DNA from: Petrolisthes cinctipes
Lineage: Eukaryota; Arthropoda; Malacostraca; Decapoda; Porcellanidae
Length of the DNA: 64,000 bases
Assembly: GCA_033782935.1 (NCBI GenBank)
Contig: JAWQEG010000486.1
Location: 1 to 64,000, forward strand
Direction: 5' to 3'
Shown: in pieces, positions 21,854 to 33,050 of the stretch
How positions within the stretch are numbered: position 1 is the stretch's first letter
Layout of the letters: every line of letters begins with the position of its first letter
The notes under the pieces: model-generated
Seen by the model: the letters and a program-made list of their open reading frames with translations, nothing else
The model's database searches: none
Told to the model about the DNA's origin: nothing
Position numbers and translations under genes: made by a program

Positions 21854-24800
21854 ATGGACTACGTGTTGGCTGACATGGCAGCAAGGGCTCTAAGGAGAGA
21901 GAGATGCTTTCGAGACCGTCTGGACCCTCTAGCTCTCAATGACAACGAGCTGATAAGGCACTACCACTTTCCTCGGCATGAGCTGACGCAGCTCATTGAT
22001 GAGTTCTCACCCCTGCTGAGGAGAAGAACAAGGCGAGGAAATCCCATTTTGCCACATACCCAGCTATTGATTGCCTTGAGAGTGTATGCCAGTGGCTCCT
22101 TTCACCATGTTAATTGGAGACACAAGAGGTGAGTAAAATATAATGCGTATTATTTTCTTTTCTTTTTAGTTTTAAAAGTTAGGCTAGTGGTTACTCCTCC
22201 CTAATTTACTGTAGCCTATCTATAGATATCTTCTCAGTGTATTATCCTCAGATTTCCTTAACATAATTTATGTATATATCAAATCAAGTAAAAAATATTA
22301 ATATATATATATACTGTACTGTATATGAAATATATACCTTAATTAAGTATAACCAATAAAATATTTTTTTTTATTCTAAATACTGTATTTCAATTTGTCC
22401 ATTATACTAAGATTTATTTAGACTTGATGCTCAAAGATGCATTGTTTGTGCCATACCTTTTCAAGGATAAAGAATATCAGCAATTTACATAAGCAAGTAC
22501 CATATAAGATAAGCATATCATATCATAATAAAGGTCTTGAAACACATGAGAAAAATTGGTTGAATACAAAATGGCTCTATTGTACTTTGTAACCTGTTTT
22601 CATTATTGCTTATCGTGTCATTAATAACTGTAAGCATGATGCAGTATGTTTTCTGATACAGTTTGTACTAATAGTGGCCAAAGTAACAGGAGCTGCATAT
22701 ATACAGTGCTGTATCATACTGTACTTTTTGCATAAATAAAATCTTTTGTGAACAATGTTTGGACTGCATAAACAACCCACTATAATATTTAAATTTCTTC
22801 ACTACTCTATTACAATTAAATATTGTACATGGTTTTCTAGGCAGCATAGTGTTGCAGTCAAGTAATTTTAACACAAATTGTATTATTACAGTTTAAAAAC
22901 CTAGCCAAACAATACTATAATATTTTTTCTCATGCAACAAATATACATATTGAATAAATAACGATTATTTCAGGTCCAACACAAGCAAGCATCAGCAGAA
23001 TATTCACCAGAATAACAAACATCATGAGTACCAAGGCTGCTGAGGAAATTAATATGCCATCAACACCACAACAGTTGTGAACATCAGCCCAAGCCTTCAG
23101 CAGGGTCACCAACTTCCCACGAGTAATTGAAGCTATAGATGGTAAGCTTCATAGTTTTATTGATGAAATCCATAATGCTAGTTGTTTTCCTTGTTGTTAG
23201 AACCCAATCATATAGAGACATGCTTCATAATAAATGATCAGTCTCCCCCCACCAACATTGTTGTGATTCTTGGCTCTACAACATACAAGGTGTAAGAGAG
23301 GTAACAGTTTTTTACCCTCAATATTAACTTCAACCTTGCCTTGTGTACTTTCCTCTTGAGGAATTATATTGGTTTGGCTTATATAATACTGTACCTGTAT
23401 ACAGTCCTATATATACTATGTCATTCCTTTGTTTAGAGTATGAGGCAGACAGATAAAATTGATCCTATTGTTAAACAATATATTAATATTTATGCTATGT
23501 ATGCAGGTACACCCGTTGCCATCAAGGCTCCAAGTATTGATGAGACCATGTACTGTACGTCAATAGAAAAAGATTAAATTCACTAAACTTTCAAGTTGTT
23601 TGTGATGGAAATGGCTTGATCATCAATTATTCTGCCAGATTTCCAGGTACTGTACTGTATTTCATGTACCTAGATTTAAATAATGTGTGTAAATAAGAAA
23701 TTTTGTGTAAGATACTGTTTAGTATATGGTCTATATTATTGCATACCCTTGTATATAAAAAAATTCCCAAAACCTGCATGGTTATATCTCTTTAAAAATC
23801 AAGTTTGATATAAAAAGTCTTCCCATTTACACTAGGGTTGCCAAGTGTATTAAATCATTATATATATGTGAGGGCTTCTTGGCATAACATTTGAAGTAGA
23901 ACCACATGCTTTAATACACGTGTCACTTTGCAGGATCCACTTATGATGCCTACATTTGAAGGAACAGCAACTTGAGGCAACACTTTAGTAGAGGCACTTT
24001 GGGGACTACTTACTCCTAGGTTGGTATCAGGAGATGTTTTAACAAGTGTACAGTTCTAAGGCTGTATGATATACATATTCCTCCCAGGTGAGTTTCTGTT
24101 TGGTTATATATGTATGTACAGTATGTATAAATAGTTCATCTTTCTGGTAACAATGTGTTGCAGGTGACAGTGGGTACCCATTGGAGCCTTTTCTCATGAC
24201 CCCAGTCACCAATCCCACAAATGAGGCAGAAGAACTCTACTACAGGGCCCTTGTAAGAACAAGGGTCATTGTGGAGCTGACCTTAGGAGTTGTGAAAAAT
24301 TGCTTCAGGTTAGGAAGTGACTTTTTAATATCCCTTTGTTTTCAACAAATCACAAGCAAACTCTGTATATAGTTATAAATTGCTCCCTCTCCAAACCTCA
24401 ATTTTAATTTCATACGTTGAGTGCCATAAGAGTTTCCAATCAATGGCAAGGTTTCTAAATCTTTTGACTTTATAATGAAATGAAAATTTCACCTTTATTA
24501 ATGTATTTCATATGATTGCATTTTGTTCACATTGGCCCATAAAATCCTCCGTTACATTTTCCTTTGATATCCCTCTAATAAATGGTATCTAACAGATGTA
24601 TTCATCGGTTTGGTGGAGAATTACAGTACACTCCTTTGAGATCTGCAAAGATTGTAAGTGCTTATCTCCTGCTGCACAACAGGTGTGTCAGTAGTATTCC
24701 TGACCCTAACAATGTAAGTATACACTGTGGCTTAGTATTTATTGTAGCATTAACTTACCTTACTGTGCTACTATATAAGTACAATGAGACACAAGTAATT

Positions 24801-25058
24801 ACTTCAATTACAGTAATTATTATAATACTGTACAATGCAATCTCTGCAATTGCACTGCTTCAACCCTGAAGTTTGTCTTAATATATCAATGTTTTTCAGT
24901 GATTTCTAAAATCCCTTAATACCTTCATTTTCCAGCATCTACCAGAAGAGGACATGCCTATTGAGGCCCATGTAGTTGGAGCCGGTGATCGTGGTGGCAC
25001 AGGTAGACAGACACGTGACGAGATTATACCGGAGTTTTATGGTCGAAAGGGGGTTTAA
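21854..25058 (+). pseudogene. Harbinger transposase (HARBI1-like), seven exons, broken
   Basis: Exons read by splice sites and homology: 21854-22128 (ATG in a good context; DELTQLIDEF-like helix, ALRVYASGSF), 22974-23141 (ASISRIFTRI, NFPRVIEAIDG with the first catalytic Asp), 23507-23646 (AIKAPS; after a slip, VVCDGNGLI), 23934-about 24030, 24164-24308 (GDSGYP with the second Asp, LMTPVTNP, RTRVIVELTLGVVKNCF with the Glu), 24596-24713 (LRSAKIVSAYLLLHN) and 24936-25058. It would cut and paste the element through a DDE nuclease. A TGA at 23078-23080, a slip near 23555, stops in exon 4 and a phase mismatch after exon 1 show it is dead. Confidence 0.8.
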
Positions 25059-25475
25059 AAAATTAAAATTATGTCTTGGTTACTAGTGTATTTATTTACC
25101 AACTTATTATGTCTGTGTCTGTTGGTGTTTTGCTATATGTTTTTTTAATGTGTCATGTGACAGAATGTTTGGTAACATTGGTACAGTATTGGCATGCAGA
25201 ATCACCAAACTATATATATACTGTATATCTATTTCCTAAGATGGTGTTATCGGTTATATTTACATTACGATTACATGGTTTTTCCAATGGGATCTTGAAT
25301 GTTTATTGTGTTGCTGGAATGTGTGACTGTATGCAGTTCAGTGTTATTTACAGTATGCTCCTAACTTAGCTAGGAGCATGCTATTACTGTCTTCCCTACC
25401 ATGACAACACTGTATGCTCCTAGCCAAATTAGTAGCATACTGTATGCAACACATCCTGATCCAAAGTTATTTTCC

Positions 25476-25610
25476 TTATTTCTCAATAAACACTCTTACA
25501 ATAGAAGCCAGCACTATAATGGCTTCAGCTGCTTGTCTCTGTGCTGCTGCACTTTCTCTAATAGCAGCTGTGGCTTCCTGCTGACTCCATCATCACTTCT
25601 AGGATGTCCC
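25476..25610 (-). pseudogene. Tail of the Harbinger Myb-like accessory protein
   Basis: On the minus strand about 40 residues read ATAAIRESAAAQRQAAEAI, then LASIVRVFIEK and TAA at 25478-25476. Alanine/glutamine-rich helices like this close the Myb/SANT-like second protein of PIF/Harbinger elements, which brings transposase to the ends. The DNA-binding N-terminal exon was not found between here and 26357. Confidence 0.45.
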
Positions 25611-26360
25611 TAATGTCCTCTTGTGCATGGAGGAAGTGTGGCAACAATACGTATTCTGCTGTGTGTTCAGAATAAACAATGTTATTAAATGATCTTCAGA
25701 GAATGGATCATGGATTCACCACTATAAGCACTGACAGGAGGTGGGAACAGGATTAGAATATTGGGTATTAGTTAGATGGCAGAGCACAGAGTGCTACGAA
25801 AATAGAACACAGTACACTACTGTAAATACAGTACTGTGTTATACATCATTGTTTTAAACAAAATACAAGTATGTTAATAATTAATGAAATGCTAAAACCA
25901 AGTACTGTATACTGAATGATTAATGTAATTACCATACAAAGAGTGCGTAAAATCAATAAGCATTTCATAACCTTTTCATTATTTACATTTCGTATGACTC
26001 CAAAAACTATTTTCAGATACTAAATAAAAACTGTGGACGTACCTGCTGTGTTTGAAATGAAAAAGTCGAGTACACTCAGTAGAGCGATACGAAGACACTT
26101 GTTTTGACAGCTGCCAGCTGATCGCGGTTTTTAAACAAACGCGCCATGTCACACGCTTCGTGATTGGCTACGAGGTGTCCATGACGTCATTGATGACTCT
26201 AGTCAATCAGAGGCGTGTACCAGTTACCGCACTCCTAACAACAGGCGGGCAGAGGCTTCTTGGATCAGGGCGAAGTTAACGACGCCTGCGTGTAGTTAGT
26301 TATTAACGACATCGGTATTAGCGATGCGTCGCTAAACAATCTCTTTGGATTCCACCCCTG

Positions 26361-26924
26361 ATGCGTTTCTTGGGCATGGCAGGGTACTACCGGAGGTTCT
26401 GTCCGAACTTCTCCCAGGCCGCACTACCACTCACCAAACTGACTAGTGGATTGATACCATTCGCCTGGACAGACAGCTGCCAGACCGCCTTTTCCCAACT
26501 TAAGACATTCCTTACCCAGAACCCTATACTACTTTCACCTAATTTTACCAAACCCTTTATCCTTCACACAGATGCCAGTGACCACGCCATTGCTGCTGCC
26601 CTCCTACAGGAAAGCGAAGGAGTTCTCCATCCTGTAGCCTACCACTCGGCCAAGCTGAACTCCCAACAATGCCGATACAGTACCATTGAGAAGGAACTGT
26701 TGGCTATCGTCTCAGCGGTGAAGAAATTCGACTGCTACGTTCAGCCTGGGGGTGTTCCCTTAAGAGTCTTCACTGACCATAACCCTCTGTCATTCCTGGA
26801 TCGTAACAAATTCGCCAACCAACGACTGTTCCGATGGTCTCTTTTCCTCCAACCATACAACATCACCATCACCCATGTTAAAGGATCCGGTAACATAATA
26901 GCAGACACCTTAAGCCGTCTCTAA
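26361..26924 (+). pseudogene. RT connection and RNase H of the Gmr1-like element
   Basis: It resumes the gypsy frame directly after the Harbinger: MRFLGMAGYYRRFCPNF, then the tether AFSQLKTFL, and RNase H with TDASDHAI (Asp), STIEKELLAI (Glu), VFTDHNPLSFL (Asp) and IIADTLSRL (Asp) before TAA at 26922-26924. All four carboxylates are kept. It is scored as a pseudogene only because the rest of the polyprotein is broken. Confidence 0.88.
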
Positions 26925-26969
26925 GGACCAGGAACTCAACGTCGTCACTTCCCTGCAGTAACAACGTCT

Positions 26970-26980
26970 AAGGGGGGAGG
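26970..26980 (+). promoter_or_regulatory. Polypurine tract
   Basis: AAGGGGGGAGG ends directly before the 3' LTR, the position of the plus-strand primer of LTR elements. Confidence 0.85.
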
Positions 26981-27431
26981 TGTCATGGCCTCGCCACCTT
27001 CAGAAACATCTCGACACCTTCATAAACATCTCGACACAACTAACACTACCGAGCTTCAAACCTTCAGAAACATCTCGACACAACAACCAAAACCACCGGG
27101 CTTCAACTGCGGGATATATAAGGCAGGAGGTTGTATTTTGAAGTCAGTCTCAATCTGTTCTCGGCTGGTGATTTTCCTCTCCCTGGTGACGGTGATATAA
27201 CTATTGATCTCCCTCCTCTCTTCGATTTGGTAACTACATTACACTCGTAACATTGTCCAGAAAGTATTATTTTATGTAATTATCTGTAATTTTGTATGTT
27301 TTGTTATTTGTGGGGTAACTGGGGAATATATTGAGTAAAATTCATTCAATGTCTATCTCATCCTTCTGCTTTTGTGTTGATGCGTTAGTATCTCGTGTAA
27401 TTCCCTTAGACAACCACTAACGATCATAACA
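26981..27431 (+). repeat. 3' LTR of the Gmr1-like element
   Basis: 451 bases, same length as the 5' LTR, with the TATATAAGG box at 27115-27123. Followed by GTGT, matching the base quartet before the 5' LTR. Confidence 0.9.
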
Positions 27432-27881
27432 GTGTCCTCTTTCTAACAGCAATCTGTCTGTCTGAAAATGGTATGAATGAAAAATTAATAAGTATACAAT
27501 AACTTGCTAACATAAAATATAAATAAGCAAATAACACTATTTTAAACTATAGAGCATTGTAATTGAGAGAATTAACAAGTAATTAGCTTATGACAATTTA
27601 AACATGACTTGTCTGATTAAATAAATTAAAAATAAAATTACTTAAAAAACTTTATCTGATACAGTAATACCTGGATATATAACAAATAAATACTTGTATC
27701 CAACACTTCATTATACACTCAGTCACTCATTGAAAACCAATAAATGTATTCCCAGGCTTGTGTTATTCATTACCATACACAGTAATTAAGTGATTTACTG
27801 ACCCTGTGTTAAAAGGATAGTGTGTGTGTGTGTGTGTGTGTATTTTCTCTGACTTGTGTTATTCATTACCATACACAGTAA
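27432..27881. other. Spacer with a short direct repeat
   Basis: AT-rich and without a gene. CTTGTGTTATTCATTACCAT occurs near 27757 and again near 27853, each followed by ACACAGTAA; the second copy is interrupted by the Helitron. (GT)n lies at 27821-27841. Confidence 0.75.
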
Positions 27882-28547
27882 TCTATACTATAAATGGCAA
27901 ACTGTCTGTCTGTCCACTTATAACTGGAAAATGGTTACACCTACATCCCAAACCCAAATATATTCTAAATCACTATCATCAGGCAAATGTTTTGGTATGA
28001 CGTACCATGACATAACTCAACGTAAAAATTACGTCATCTCCTATAAATCCGCTAAATAAAAACTATTACACTCCCAAAACTATATATTCTGAATCAGCAC
28101 CACCGGCAAAGGTTTTTATGAGTTAACATGATGTAACTTGACGTAAAAATTATGTTAAAATGTCAAATATTCTATTTATCGAATAAAACCATAGAGAAGA
28201 ACTTGAACGGACAAATGTACTGCTCGAACAGAAGCTTGAACAGATTTTTTCCGTTTGAGTTGCTAAAAACGCGCGCCAATTGGACAGCTCAAACTGAAAT
28301 TATCCGTTCGAGCTGAAGAAGGCAAAAAGGCTATTTGGAAATTCAGTCAGTCTCGGGCATTCAACCTGAAAAGACATATGTACTATATCGTCTTTATGTA
28401 AGTATGGCAACTGGCAAGCGGCCTGAGATAGATATTTTTAACTACAGCAACAAGACTGAAATGTTTTCACATTTTATAAAGTTAATATCGACTATTTCTA
28501 AACTCCAGAGTGCATCTTTCCTAGGCAACGCTGGGTACCTCCGCTAG
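27882..28547 (+). mobile_element. Non-autonomous Helitron, 666 bases
   Basis: It starts TCTATACTATAAATGG and ends CGCTGGGTACCTCCGCTAG, between host A (27881) and T (28548). Helitrons begin TC, end CTRR and insert between A and T without target duplication. A paralogous empty site lies upstream: ACACAGTAATTAAGTGAT near 27775 is interrupted here exactly after ACACAGTAA and resumes TTAAGTGAT. No Rep/helicase frame is present. A strong 3' hairpin is not obvious. Confidence 0.8.
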
Positions 28548-28639
28548 TTAAGTGATATAGGGCCGATTCCATAGTGGTTTTAGTTTGTTATGATGCTCCC
28601 CAACCAACCACACTTGTCAGTCTTATGACTGATTCCACA

Positions 28640-28750
28640 GTGGTTTTTGTGGTATTTATCTAGACTATTGCCATTTTGTAGTAGGTTACCCTATTTCTCG
28701 GTAGTTTGTCCAGGTTAGGTCCCGGTAGTCTACATGATGCGGTCTAGGTT
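28640..28750. mobile_element. Merlin-type MITE, one end
   Basis: GGTATTTATCTAGACTATTG, CCATTTTGTAG and the internal GTCCAGGTTAGGTCCCGGTA match the reverse-orientation MITEs at 30363 and 31733. The other end is missing. Confidence 0.65.
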
Positions 28751-28759
28751 AAGCCAGAG

Positions 28760-29889
28760 CCGTAGATAGAGAGAGTTCGGCCAAGTAGGTTTCAATCGCG
28801 CTGGTTGCTGATTGGTTGAACGGAGTCACGTGACACACAGGAGCCATGTTGTTACCCAACGTCTCTGTCAGTCTCACTATAGCCACAGTAAAAAATACCT
28901 TGTTGTGCAGCATGGGGTTGTTCAACACACCCAGGAATGGACAAAACAATGCACAGGTTCCCAAGAGATACCTAGAGGAGGCAGCTTTGGCCAAATAAAG
29001 TCAAAAGACAACATTGGAGCCCAAATAACAACTCATTCCTCTGCTCGTTTAGTACAGTGCCAACACTTACTATAGCTTTCTTTCAAACTTTTATATTATT
29101 TTACATAGCTTTATAAATTATTGTATACTTAATTAACTGATAAGTTAATCAGTGAATAGAAGCACCAAGCCCAGAGGGATTATTTCTTCTATATATAGGC
29201 CTATATGTGTATCTTACTGTAACCTTATATACAGTATGTAACTTTTTAGTGTTAATTTTGCCTTTAAGAAGTACTTATAGTTTATTCCCATATTTTTATA
29301 TGCTTGCACTGAAATCACAAAATAACATTACAAATATAAAAAGCTCTATAACATGGTAATTAGACTATACCAGTAGAAGTTGTACTGTATAATACAATAA
29401 ACTGTACTACTAAACCCTCATACTTTGGAGGAATAAAGGCACTCTAATTCACCAAAAAGAATATATCCCCTTAAACTTAGGTGATATTATAACACAAGGT
29501 TAGTTTTGATACAGTTATACAACATTTGTGTATATGGTAATTATAATTATAGTATTGTATACACATCTTATTAGTTGTAATGGATTTCTTAATGGTAGTT
29601 TGTATCGACAAATGTAACTACAATTCTCAAGGCATTGCCTATACTGTACTGGTCCTGTATTTCTTCATATACCCTGCTTACAGTACTATATGAAGGTAAT
29701 AGTTGCTACTCATTTGTACTGTATTTGCATTTTGTTAAACTGAAATATTTTATCTCTTTATCTCATAATAAAATATAAAAAGCTCCTTCAGGAATATGAT
29801 CACTTGCTTATTAATTGGCTCTAATTTAATGGAATACGGTAAAATGAAAGTCATCACATTTGATACAGTTATCATATGATTCTAATTTA
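28760..29889. other. Unassigned AT-rich spacer
   Basis: 28780-29080 is less AT-rich with chance frames on both strands; 29080-29880 is AT-rich. No feature can be supported. Confidence 0.4.
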
Positions 29890-30169
29890 GGTTAGGTTAA
29901 TTTAATCTGATATTCAATATTTTCTTCGGAAATGCCCCATTTCCAAGATATTTAAATGGAGTATTTTGAAATTAGTCTGACCTTACCTAACCTAACCTAG
30001 ACCACAGCAGACTACTGGGACCTAACCTGGGCAGACTACCGGCACCAAACCTGGGCAAACTACTAGGAAATAACCTGTGTTAAAGTACCAGGACCTGTCC
30101 GGTGCAAAATACTGGGACATGGCCGGATCTGGCAACACTGCTACAAAATGGCAATAGTCTAGATATACA
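29890..30169. mobile_element. Merlin-type MITE, left end deleted
   Basis: The interior (GAAATGCCCCATTTCCAAGA, CCTAACCTAGACCACAGCAG, GGATCTGGCAACACTGC) and right end (GGCAATAGTCTAGATATACACC read in reverse begins GGTGTATATCTAG) match the family. The left inverted repeat is not recognisable. Confidence 0.65.
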
Positions 30170-30362
30170 CCATGAATTATTATTATTTATTCAGTAATGT
30201 AATAATTATTATATACTCACCTCAGGTAGTGATTTCCCGGCACTTAAAATATATACTTTAACATTATTTCAACCATCCAAAGCCTTCATCTTATTATATT
30301 TTATTTTATACTTTATTAACTTTATTCATCTCAGTTTATAAGTTTATGTAGAGAGACTTGGT

Positions 30363-31079
30363 GGTATTTATCTAGACTATTGCCATTTGGTAGCAGTGTT
30401 GCCAGATCTGGCTAGGTCCCAGTATTTTGCAACGGTAATTTCCTGGTACTTTTCCACGGTTATTTCAAGGTAGTTTGCCCACATTAGGTCCCGTTAGTTT
30501 GCCCAAGTTAAGTCCCGGTTGTTTGCCCAGGTTAGGTCCCGGTAGTCTGCTGTGGTCTAGGTTAGGTTAGGTAAGGTCAGGCTAATTTCAAAATGTCCTA
30601 TTTTAATATCTTGAAAATGGGGCATTTCCAAAAAAAACTTGGTATGTATTGAAAGAATTGCCATTATCGCTTATGGTTTTTCTACCTTCATTACCCACTT
30701 ATTTAGACCATTCTAAGACTGTTTAATTCTATTGCAATTCCTCTGCAAATGCCCAATTTCCAAGATAAGGCATATTCAAAAAGGGCATTTTGAAATTAGC
30801 CTGACCTTACCTAACCTAACCTAGACCACAGCAGACTATTGTGACCTAACCTGTGCAAACAACCGGGACCTAACCTGGGTAAACTAACGAGAAATAATTG
30901 TGATAAAGTACAGGAAATGACCGAGGCAAAATACTGGGACCTAGACGGATCTGGCAACACTGCTACAAAACAGCAATTCTTTCAATAAATACCGAAAATT
31001 GTCTTAGAATGTAATAAATTAGTGGGTAAAGAAGGTAAAAACATGGCAATACCAACCGGCAATAGAGTAGATATTTACC
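30363..31079 (-). mobile_element. Merlin-type MITE (outer), split by another copy
   Basis: The left end GGTATTTATCTAGACTATTG and the reverse of the right end, GGTAAATATCTACTCTATTG, are inverted repeats. Flanks are GACTTGGT and AACTTGGT, an 8-base duplication with one mismatch. The interior is interrupted at 30641-30993 by a second MITE in the opposite orientation. Confidence 0.75.
30641..30993 (+). mobile_element. Merlin-type MITE (inner), 353 bases
   Basis: GGTATGTATTGAAAGAATTG at the left and CAATTCTTTCAATAAATACC at the right are near-perfect inverted repeats, close to the ends of the 3.7-kb Merlin (37132-40814). The first 120 bases, including TTTCTACCTTCATTACCCAC, also match that element. 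Confidence 0.75.
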
Positions 31080-31319
31080 AACTTGGTCCAATATCCACAA
31101 TATATATGTAAATACTATACAAAATGTCCACTTTGGGTGATAATATACTCTGGTGCCTCCATGTGTCTGTCTAGTGCTGGGTTGACAGATGCTTCAATGA
31201 GAAATGGGATAGACTCATAATGAAAAAAAGGACAGGGTTGACAGATGCTTCAATGAGAAATAGGACAGACTCATAATGAAAAAAGGACGGTAAATTTACA
31301 CAAGTACTGGGTTCACTAT

Positions 31320-31600
31320 ACAGTATTGTATATTTTATTATCAATACCCACTATTTGGGACCATTCTAAGACACTTTTCATCTATGGTGTTTCTCTCGGA
31401 GATGCCCCATTTTACAAACATAATTTAGAAATTAGTCTAACCTAACTTGACCTGACCTAACCTAACCTAGACCACAGCAGACTACCGGGTTAACCTGGGC
31501 AAACTAACGGGATATAACCGGTGTAAACTATCATAAAGTGACTGGGGCAAATTCTCGGTACCTAGCCGGATGTGGTAACACTGCACGGCCGTAGCCAAGA
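31320..31600 (+). mobile_element. Merlin-type MITE, partial
   Basis: It contains CCATTCTAAGACA, GATGCCCCATTTT, CCTAACCTAGACCACAGCAG and GGCAAACTAACGGG in family order. Neither inverted repeat is intact. Upstream, 31180-31290 has a roughly 65-base direct repeat (GGGTTGACAGATGCTTCAAT twice). Confidence 0.6.
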
Positions 31601-31732
31601 ACACAGTACTTCTGTAAAAATACCAAAAGGACTTTTGCCCTCCAAAAAGGACAGACCATAAAATATATATACACCAAAAATTATACCATACCAGTTTCTC
31701 TTCATTTTTACAAGTCATGGCAGAGAATTTAG

Positions 31733-32187
31733 GATATTTATTGTAAGAATTACTGTTTTGTAGCAGTGTTGCCAGATCCAGCTAAGTCCCAGTATTTTGC
31801 CCCGGTCATTTCCTGTACTCTACCACGGTTATTTCCCAGTAGTTTACCCAGCTTAGGTCCTGGTAGTTTACCCAGGTTAGGTCCTCGTTGTTATCCGGGT
31901 TAGGTCCTGGTAGTTTACCCAGGTTAGGTCCCAGTAGTTTACCGAGGTTAGGTCCTGGTAGTTTACCCAGGTTAGGTCCATGTAGTTTACCCAGGTTAGG
32001 TCCCAGTAGTCTGCTGTGGTCTAGGTAAGGTCAGGCTAATTTCAAAATGCGACATTTGAATATCTTGGAAATGGGAGAATTGTGGAGGAAATGCCATATA
32101 AGAATTTTTTTTTAGAATGGTCTAAATAAGTGGGTAATAAAGGTGGAAAAACCGTACATGATAACGGCACTTGTTTAAATATTTACC
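31733..32187 (-). mobile_element. Merlin-type MITE with 8-base target duplication
   Basis: Begins GATATTTATTGTAAGAATTA and ends AAATATTTACC, flanked by GAATTTAG on both sides. It is longer than its relatives because the internal unit GGTAGTTTACCCAGGTTAGG, with TCC-type endings, is amplified about six times. Confidence 0.75.
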
Positions 32188-32473
32188 GAATTTAGTCAAT
32201 TCCAAAAACATACATTGTTTTGCCAACCAACCCACTTCAATTGCACCTCACAACACTTAGTTATTATATTGTGCTCTCATTATTACAAGTATTCTTCCAC
32301 ATCACCATTATGTAGCCTACTGTTTTTAACCACTAACAACTATTCTCAGACAAAAAGACCTTTCCCTATTATTACAACTTTATCAACTGTATACCTTTAC
32401 TACCATATTAATAAACATAATACCTTTCCAAACAACCTTCTACAATTCATATATCACAAACATAAGTAACAAG

Positions 32474-32803
32474 GGTAAATATTGAAAGAATTACCGTTAT
32501 TGCGTAAGTTTTTTCTACCTTCATTACCCACTTATTTAGACCATTCTAAGACTATTTTCTTCTATGGCATTTCCTCCACAGATGCCCCATTTCCAAGATA
32601 GGGCATATTCAAATGGGGCATTTTGAAATTAGCCTGACCTTACCTGACCTTACCTAACCTAACCTAGACCGCATCAGACTACCGGGACCTAACCTACCGG
32701 GAAATAATCGTGATAAAGTACAATAAATGACAGGGGTAAAATACTGGGACCCAGCCGGATCTGGCAACACTGCGGCAAAACGGTAATTCTTTCAATAAAT
32801 ACT
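32474..32803 (+). mobile_element. Merlin-type MITE with perfect 8-base target duplication
   Basis: GGTAAATATTGAAAGAATTA at the left pairs with TAATTCTTTCAATAAATACT at the right, flanked by GTAACAAG at 32466-32473 and again at 32804-32811. Its first 120 bases are close to the left end of the Merlin at 37132. It has no coding capacity, so it must use transposase supplied in trans. Confidence 0.85.
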
Positions 32804-32841
32804 GTAACAAGCACCACAAAAGTAGGCAATCATGCACCCAC

Positions 32842-33005
32842 GTACAGTAGCCCAACAAAATATTAACTTACTGGCAACGTAGACTGCTGTCACTCTCGTC
32901 ACAAGCCTTTATCATCTCTCCATATGTATCAACAGTCAGTGTTGCCATTGTTTTTTTCCTCACAGGTGTGAACCCTGAGAGTTTAGACTCATGAGCGTAG
33001 ACGAA

Positions 33006-33050
<45 letters not shown>

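Larger units (their letters stand above)
21474..26357 (+). mobile_element. PIF/Harbinger transposon nested in the gypsy element (Harbinger-1)
   Basis: 4,884 bases. The left end GGGCCGGATCCAAGAAACTT pairs imperfectly with the right end read in reverse (GGGTGGAATCCAAAGAGATT), and subterminal GACGTCG/CGTTA-rich motifs are mirrored. CTG flanks it on both sides (21471-21473 and 26358-26360), a 3-base target duplication of Harbinger length although not the usual TWA. Removing it restores a continuous gypsy reading frame. It holds a decayed HARBI1-like transposase gene and the tail of a Myb-like gene on the other strand. Confidence 0.85.
16483..27431 (+). mobile_element. Ty3/gypsy retrotransposon with Gmr1-like domain order
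   Basis: Two 451-base LTRs (16483-16933 and 26981-27431) start TGTCATGG and end ATCATAACA. They differ at about four positions by eye and are flanked by GTGT on both sides (4-base target duplication). Inside, in order: primer-binding site, gag with a zinc knuckle, protease, integrase, RT, RNase H and a polypurine tract. Integrase before RT is the Ty1/copia order, yet the RT and integrase look like Ty3/gypsy; this is the signature of the Gmr1 clade. Stops and frameshifts show it is inactive. A Harbinger element (21474-26357) splits RT from RNase H. Confidence 0.9.
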
